From Cyanobacteria bacterium PR.3.49 (GTDB lineage Bacteria; Cyanobacteriota; Vampirovibrionia; Obscuribacterales; Obscuribacteraceae), in the NCBI GenBank assembly GCA_013997645.1, contig PNKB01000040.1, positions 1 through 32,760 on the forward strand: DNA of 32,760 bases, given 5' to 3'. This document shows positions 31,580-32,760 of the stretch, piece by piece. The position numbers were made by a program, and so were the translations under genes. Below the pieces are notes generated by a model, which saw nothing but the letters and a program-made list of their open reading frames with translations, ran no database searches and was not told the DNA's origin. The stretch's first letter is position 1, and every line of letters begins with the position of its first letter.

Positions 31580-32215
31580 TTAATGGCTGACTTTGGTCGC
31601 CAGCAAAATGATTTCTACTGCACCCAGTGCGAATGCAGCAGCGCCGATAGCTTTGTGTGCACCGAGAATAAGGTCAGCTATTTCTATTTCAATCGCTGAA
31701 AGAAATTTGCCTTTGTCTGCTGCCACGATTTCATATTGTGTCGTGAAAGTTCTTACTGCTCGACAAGATTCCAACGCTTGCATTAAGTCTATTTTTGAAC
31801 CGCTGACGCTGGCATAGTTGTCTAGCAGCTCTTTCCACAAATCACAAAGACGCAAAGCGAAAAATGCTATTAACCCGATACAAATGGAAATTGCGATGCC
31901 TTGCGCACAAATCTTGCTTTGCTGGTATTCAGGCAGTTTTTCAATAATGAATTTGAACAATCCGAATTGAGCAGTGAAAATCACACCATTAACGAGCCAG
32001 AAGAAGTTCATAACGGTCTGGCGTCTATTATTAACTTGCTCACCCGAGTTCACGAGAAATTCAATATTTTTCTCGATCGCCTTATCCAAAGAGTCATCGA
32101 CTTGCTGTTCTTGAATCGGTGAAACTACTTCGCCGAATTTGTTTCGCTCTAAATCCAGTAGAAGCAGTAGATCATCCTGAATGATTGATTTTCTTCCCTT
32201 GCGGCGCTTTCTCAT
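31580..32215 (-). CDS. RipA-like / small multi-TM membrane protein, 211 aa
   Basis: The N-terminus is basic ('MRKRRKGRKS'), followed by an acidic helix and three hydrophobic segments ('MNFFWLVNGVIFTAQFGLFKFII', 'GIAISICIGLIAFFALRLCDLW', 'AIGAAAFALGAVEIILLATKV'). The 'NNRRQTVMNFFWLVNGV' start of TM1 and a second TM ending in a helix that carries an 'NYASVSGSKIDLMQALE' segment resemble the RipA-family octameric membrane proteins, some of which occur near defence genes. This is a by-eye resemblance only. AGGA lies 11 nt before the ATG. The PIN gene follows downstream after 193 bp on the same strand, so co-transcription is possible. Confidence 0.6.
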   Translation of the reverse strand: MRKRRKGRKSIIQDDLLLLLDLERNKFGEVVSPIQEQQVDDSLDKAIEKNIEFLVNSGEQVNNRRQTVMNFFWLVNGVIFTAQFGLFKFIIEKLPEYQQSKICAQGIAISICIGLIAFFALRLCDLWKELLDNYASVSGSKIDLMQALESCRAVRTFTTQYEIVAADKGKFLSAIEIEIADLILGAHKAIGAAAFALGAVEIILLATKVSH

Positions 32216-32445
32216 TCGTTGACGGTTCCTGCCTGAACTATAGATATTTCTATTACGGTAGCACTGATTGAACCACTGAACAGTGTGGACTTTTTCGATT
32301 GTCAGTAGAGATATAGCACCTAGGCGTCAGCGCCTGGACATCTTCGAGCGGCCAGTCATACAGCACGCAAACTAGTATTTGAGAGTAATTGTTTGGCAGT
32401 TTCCGCCTGCAAGAATATTGATAGAGAAAGATTTGGGAAGCTAGA

Positions 32446-32760
32446 ATGTCAAACACTTTAACAACGCGCAGAAGTCGATTCGAAGAGCTATGGAATCAAG
32501 ACAAATCGAAGACGGCGTCGGATTTCGAAAGACAGTATAAGGTTGCTCTCCAGCAATTGTCTGGCTCTGAAAAGTTCAAGCAAATGTGGAACGCAACGCC
32601 GGAGCCAAATGGTTCTACCAGCTTTGAACGGAACTACAACAAAGCACTTGACGCCACCTCACCGCAACGCACATTCGAAGAGATGTGGAATGAATCTCCG
32701 GATGAATTTGATCGGCTTTGGCAAGAGCAGCAAAGTACGGTGAAGCAGCAGAAGACTGAT
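32446..32760 (+). CDS. Repeat protein with F-x-x-[LM]-W motifs (3' truncated by window edge)
   Basis: An ATG with GGGAAG 6 nt upstream opens a frame that stays open to the window end (105 codons). The sequence is built from degenerate repeats: 'FEELWNQ', 'FKQMWNATP', 'FEEMWNESP' and 'FDRLWQEQ', with a second element 'SDFERQYKVAL' / 'TSFERNYNKAL' between them, giving a period of roughly 30-36 residues. It is hydrophilic, without a signal peptide. I recognise no family. It is divergent from the RipA-like gene (230 bp gap, which holds a 5-bp AGGCG/CGCCT hairpin near 32321). Confidence 0.6.
   Translation, partial: MSNTLTTRRSRFEELWNQDKSKTASDFERQYKVALQQLSGSEKFKQMWNATPEPNGSTSFERNYNKALDATSPQRTFEEMWNESPDEFDRLWQEQQSTVKQQKTD

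Noticed and set aside
32271-32290. TGAAC-CAC-TGAACAG resembling the 8-3-8 box
   Set aside because: The repeat period is 8 bp rather than 11, so it does not match the geometry of the boxes at 18666 and 21477.
1-32760. CRISPR arrays, rRNA genes and insertion sequences
   Set aside because: No regularly spaced repeats, no rRNA signatures and no transposase frames were seen.

Overview
The window looks like part of the chromosome of a non-photosynthetic relative of Cyanobacteria (Melainabacteria/Vampirovibrionia, possibly an Obscuribacter-like lineage). This is an inference from gene content: glycogen enzymes, a PPK2-type polyphosphate kinase, a membrane Ser/Thr kinase with a repeat domain, several TPR or coiled-coil exported proteins, class I fumarase, and mixed gene orientation with short operons. 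No rRNA or other definitive marker is present, so the taxonomic call is only moderate.

Region 1-9.8 kb (central metabolism). The window opens with the 3' end of a glycogen debranching enzyme followed by an aldo/keto reductase, a small unknown protein and an HtrA-type protease (+). On the minus strand lie a methyltransferase, glycogen branching enzyme (glgB), class I fumarase and a Ser/Thr kinase with an LRR-like C-terminus. The last three are tightly spaced and probably co-transcribed. A 50-residue minus-strand protein sits downstream of the kinase.

Region 9.8-17.3 kb. A 25-codon membrane-peptide ORF and glycerol dehydrogenase (gldA) are on the plus strand. fabH-ppk2 and an unknown membrane-associated protein are on the minus strand, separated by a clear hairpin terminator. 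A TPR protein and a three-TM protein with a TonB-like C-terminal domain (+) follow. The latter converges with a secreted PrxQ-type peroxiredoxin (-), and the two stop codons overlap.

Region 16.7-23.3 kb (probable light- or redox-sensing module). A LOV-domain histidine kinase and an OmpR-family response regulator are convergent partners. An 8-3-8 bp direct repeat resembling a Pho box lies between the regulator and a divergent FAD oxidoreductase-peroxiredoxin pair. A second copy lies upstream of the SDR39U1-type epimerase gene that overlaps the kinase gene. In all three directions a plausible -10 hexamer begins exactly 10 bp from the box. This suggests an autoregulated circuit with photo-oxidative outputs. 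An MsbA-type ABC exporter follows.

Region 23.5-27.9 kb. Two exported proteins (one TPR-like, one coiled-coil with TKPAD repeats) and a Cys/Met-metabolism PLP enzyme precede a strong sigma70-like promoter, a structured leader and a compact six-tRNA array (Asp, His, Pro, Tyr, Leu, Gln). The Pro and Tyr tRNAs have an altered elbow (A18/G55 instead of G18/U55), and the Leu(TAG) tRNA has no long variable arm.

Region 27.9-32.8 kb (accessory island). This contains an unknown protein, a small HTH/excisionase-like protein, a short tyrosine recombinase, a repeat-bearing non-coding stretch, a PIN-like nuclease protein, a RipA-like membrane protein and the start of a protein built from Phe/Trp repeats. 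The combination suggests a mobile or defence-type region.
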